Assembly: GCA_019237205.1 (NCBI GenBank)
Contig: JAFAHO010000267.1
Span: 1-34,472, forward strand
Reading direction: 5' to 3'
Origin: Hyphomicrobiales bacterium
GTDB taxonomy: Bacteria > Pseudomonadota > Alphaproteobacteria > Rhizobiales > Beijerinckiaceae
DNA: 34,472 bases
Below the pieces are notes generated by a model, which made no database searches, was not told the origin of the DNA, and worked only from the letters and a program-made list of their open reading frames with translations. The position numbers and the translations under genes are program-made. How positions within the stretch are numbered: position 1 is the stretch's first letter; each line of letters opens with the position of its first letter. Below are positions 33,485-34,472 of this stretch, one piece after another.

Positions 33485-33910
33485 GTCGTTCCTCCCGATG
33501 GGTTGGCGGCCCCACTGGCGCGTGGAGCCTCGAACTCAGCGCTCGCCTGTCCTCACCGGGCGCGCCGGCCTCCTCTCAACGAGACCCGCACAAGCAGCGA
33601 ATTCGGCCGGCCTCAACTCCGACGAGCGTCTTTGCGAAAAGTTGGCGGATGACGCAATCACCGCCGACGACGTTCTGCGCTTGAGGTTGCGGAGCGGGCC
33701 CTTGCCGAGTCTTGTCGGACGGGCGAGACACAACTCTGCGGTTTTGCCGTTATCAGAGTCCCGACCGACACGCTGTGACGAAGATCACAGTCGATTTCCG
33801 CCGGGGGACCGAGAAACGCGTGCACTGTCGCGACGGCGCCCCAGCCATGGCCCATCGGGATCGGCTTTCTCTCACGCGCCCAGGAGGCGATCGGCTCCGA
33901 CCGAAGCGGC
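33485..33910. promoter_or_regulatory. Upstream region of S10-S53 gene
   Basis: 426 bp without a supportable gene; plus-strand frames here are low-complexity and Arg/Ser-rich. It separates the TetR gene end from the protease start. Apart from the protease ribosome site (GGGAGG, about 33490-33495 on the minus strand) and the CRP-type palindrome listed separately, nothing was recognised. Confidence 0.45.
33774..33789. promoter_or_regulatory. CRP/FNR-type palindrome
   Basis: TGTGA-N6-TCACA is a perfect match to the classic cAMP receptor protein operator core. It lies about 290 bp upstream of the S10-S53 start and about 120 bp beyond the 3' end of the TetR gene. Alphaproteobacteria have CRP-like regulators with similar sites. 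A chance occurrence of the ten fixed bases in a window this size is possible but uncommon, and the position in a non-coding region favours function. Confidence 0.5.
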
Positions 33911-34472
33911 TCAAACCGCATACGCCCTGAAAAACACCTCGACCCCTGCTTCGACCGCGTCCTCGATCTCCTTCGCGCTCAGGCTGTCGACCACGCCGAA
34001 CAAGAGGCGCTTGTAGACGTAGCTCTGGCAGAGATCGACGAATTGCCAGGCCGCGCGTTCGGGATCGGGCACTTTCAACGCGCCCGTGGCCTCAAGCCCG
34101 CGGAGCTCGGCGGCGAGGCGCGTTGCGCCGTAGAGGGGGCCAGCTTCGTAGAACGCCTGGCCGACTTTCGGGAATTTTTCCGCCGCCGCAATCACCACGC
34201 GGCCGAGGGCGAGCGTCTGGGGTTCGCACATCCGGTTCATCAGGCGAACCCCGAAGTCAGTCAGCATCTCCCGTGCGTGGCCCTCGCGCTTGAACCGGCA
34301 AAGTCGCTCGGCCGCTTGGGCCTTTTCCGCACGGATAATCGCCTCGAACAGTTCCTCCTTTGATGTGAAGTAGGCGTAGAGCGTGCCTTTGGAGACGCCG
34401 GCTGCGCGGGCGATGTCGTTCATGCTCGCGCCGTCGAAGCCGGCGCTCAAGAATACCGTCCGCGCGCCGTCC
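33911..34472 (-). CDS. TetR family transcriptional regulator (partial, 5' end outside window)
   Basis: About 187 codons visible. The frame continues past the right edge (upstream codons read ARTVFLSAGFDG, the usual TetR helix 1 region), so the true start is outside. The helix-turn-helix is MNDIARAAGVSKGTLYAYFTSKEELF. The remainder is a helical ligand-binding domain resembling AcrR/TetR_C proteins of Rhizobiales. It may control a neighbouring efflux or detoxification gene beyond the window; no target is identified. It is on the same strand as the protease gene, 426 bp upstream of it. Confidence 0.88.
   Translation of the reverse strand, partial: DGARTVFLSAGFDGASMNDIARAAGVSKGTLYAYFTSKEELFEAIIRAEKAQAAERLCRFKREGHAREMLTDFGVRLMNRMCEPQTLALGRVVIAAAEKFPKVGQAFYEAGPLYGATRLAAELRGLEATGALKVPDPERAAWQFVDLCQSYVYKRLLFGVVDSLSAKEIEDAVEAGVEVFFRAYAV

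Noticed and set aside
32003-33652. 549-codon plus-strand frame opposite the S10-S53 gene
   Set aside because: Mirror frame of a gene with all catalytic motifs; no recognisable family and Arg/Val/Gly-rich composition.
33477-34016. 179-codon plus-strand frame in the protease-TetR gap
   Set aside because: Arg/Ser/Pro-rich, overlaps the TetR 3' end and the protease start, and matches no family.
1-34472. CRISPR arrays, insertion sequences or prophage
   Set aside because: No regularly spaced direct repeats, transposase or integrase motifs, or phage structural genes were seen.

Overview
This window reads as a gene-dense, GC-rich chromosomal segment of an alphaproteobacterium, most likely Rhizobiales (Hyphomicrobiales) and perhaps near the Beijerinckiaceae/Methylocystaceae. 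The evidence is the style of several genes: an alphaproteobacterial DnaA, a RibB fused to a RibA-like domain without zinc cysteines, a paired DUF1254/DUF1214 membrane module, a small secreted GCG_CRPN-type protein, a MAPEG protein, and GANTC (CcrM-type) sites upstream of dnaA. The placement rests on protein-family recognition only, not on a database search. No rRNA, tRNA, CRISPR array or insertion sequence was seen.

Layout. Positions 1-509 hold no gene I can support. Next, on the plus strand, come a MAPEG membrane protein, dihydrolipoyl dehydrogenase (lpdA), a CDP-diacylglycerol diphosphatase (cdh), an L,D-transpeptidase, a Tat-exported protein-isoaspartate methyltransferase-like protein and an 894-residue membrane protein with an embedded spermidine-synthase-like domain. 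A 580-bp non-coding region with a perfect DnaA box at its left edge, an AT-rich segment, four GANTC sites and stem-loops precedes a rhodanese gene and dnaA. A DUF952 gene and pyrD then overlap by 4 nt. Convergent to these, on the minus strand, are a VIT/CCC1 transporter and a 1100-residue SAM/cyclase/AAA/TPR signalling protein whose cyclase domain looks degenerate.

From 16150 there are a plus-strand NADP-dependent oxidoreductase and a helix-turn-helix-fused RibB. A minus-strand block follows: an HDAC-family deacetylase, the DUF1254/DUF1214 pair and a class A penicillin-binding protein. Then come YcgN, a small secreted Cys-containing protein lying antisense to the wreck of a glutathione S-transferase gene, and a PleC/DivJ-like histidine kinase. 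The rplY-pth pair sits on the minus strand, followed by an MntP-like membrane protein and a quinoprotein-like beta-propeller protein on the plus strand. The most unusual gene is a minus-strand 952-residue protein joining a complete serine carboxypeptidase (S10) to a complete sedolisin/kumamolisin (S53) domain, with a perfect CRP/FNR-type palindrome about 290 bp upstream. A TetR-family regulator runs off the right edge.

Together these are mainly housekeeping functions (replication initiation, pyrimidine and riboflavin synthesis, cell-wall synthesis, translation) with a few odd insertions. The best candidates for undescribed biology are the S10-S53 double protease with its regulatory site, the Tat-Pcm/membrane spermidine-synthase-like pair, and the HTH-RibB fusion with a possibly leaderless start.
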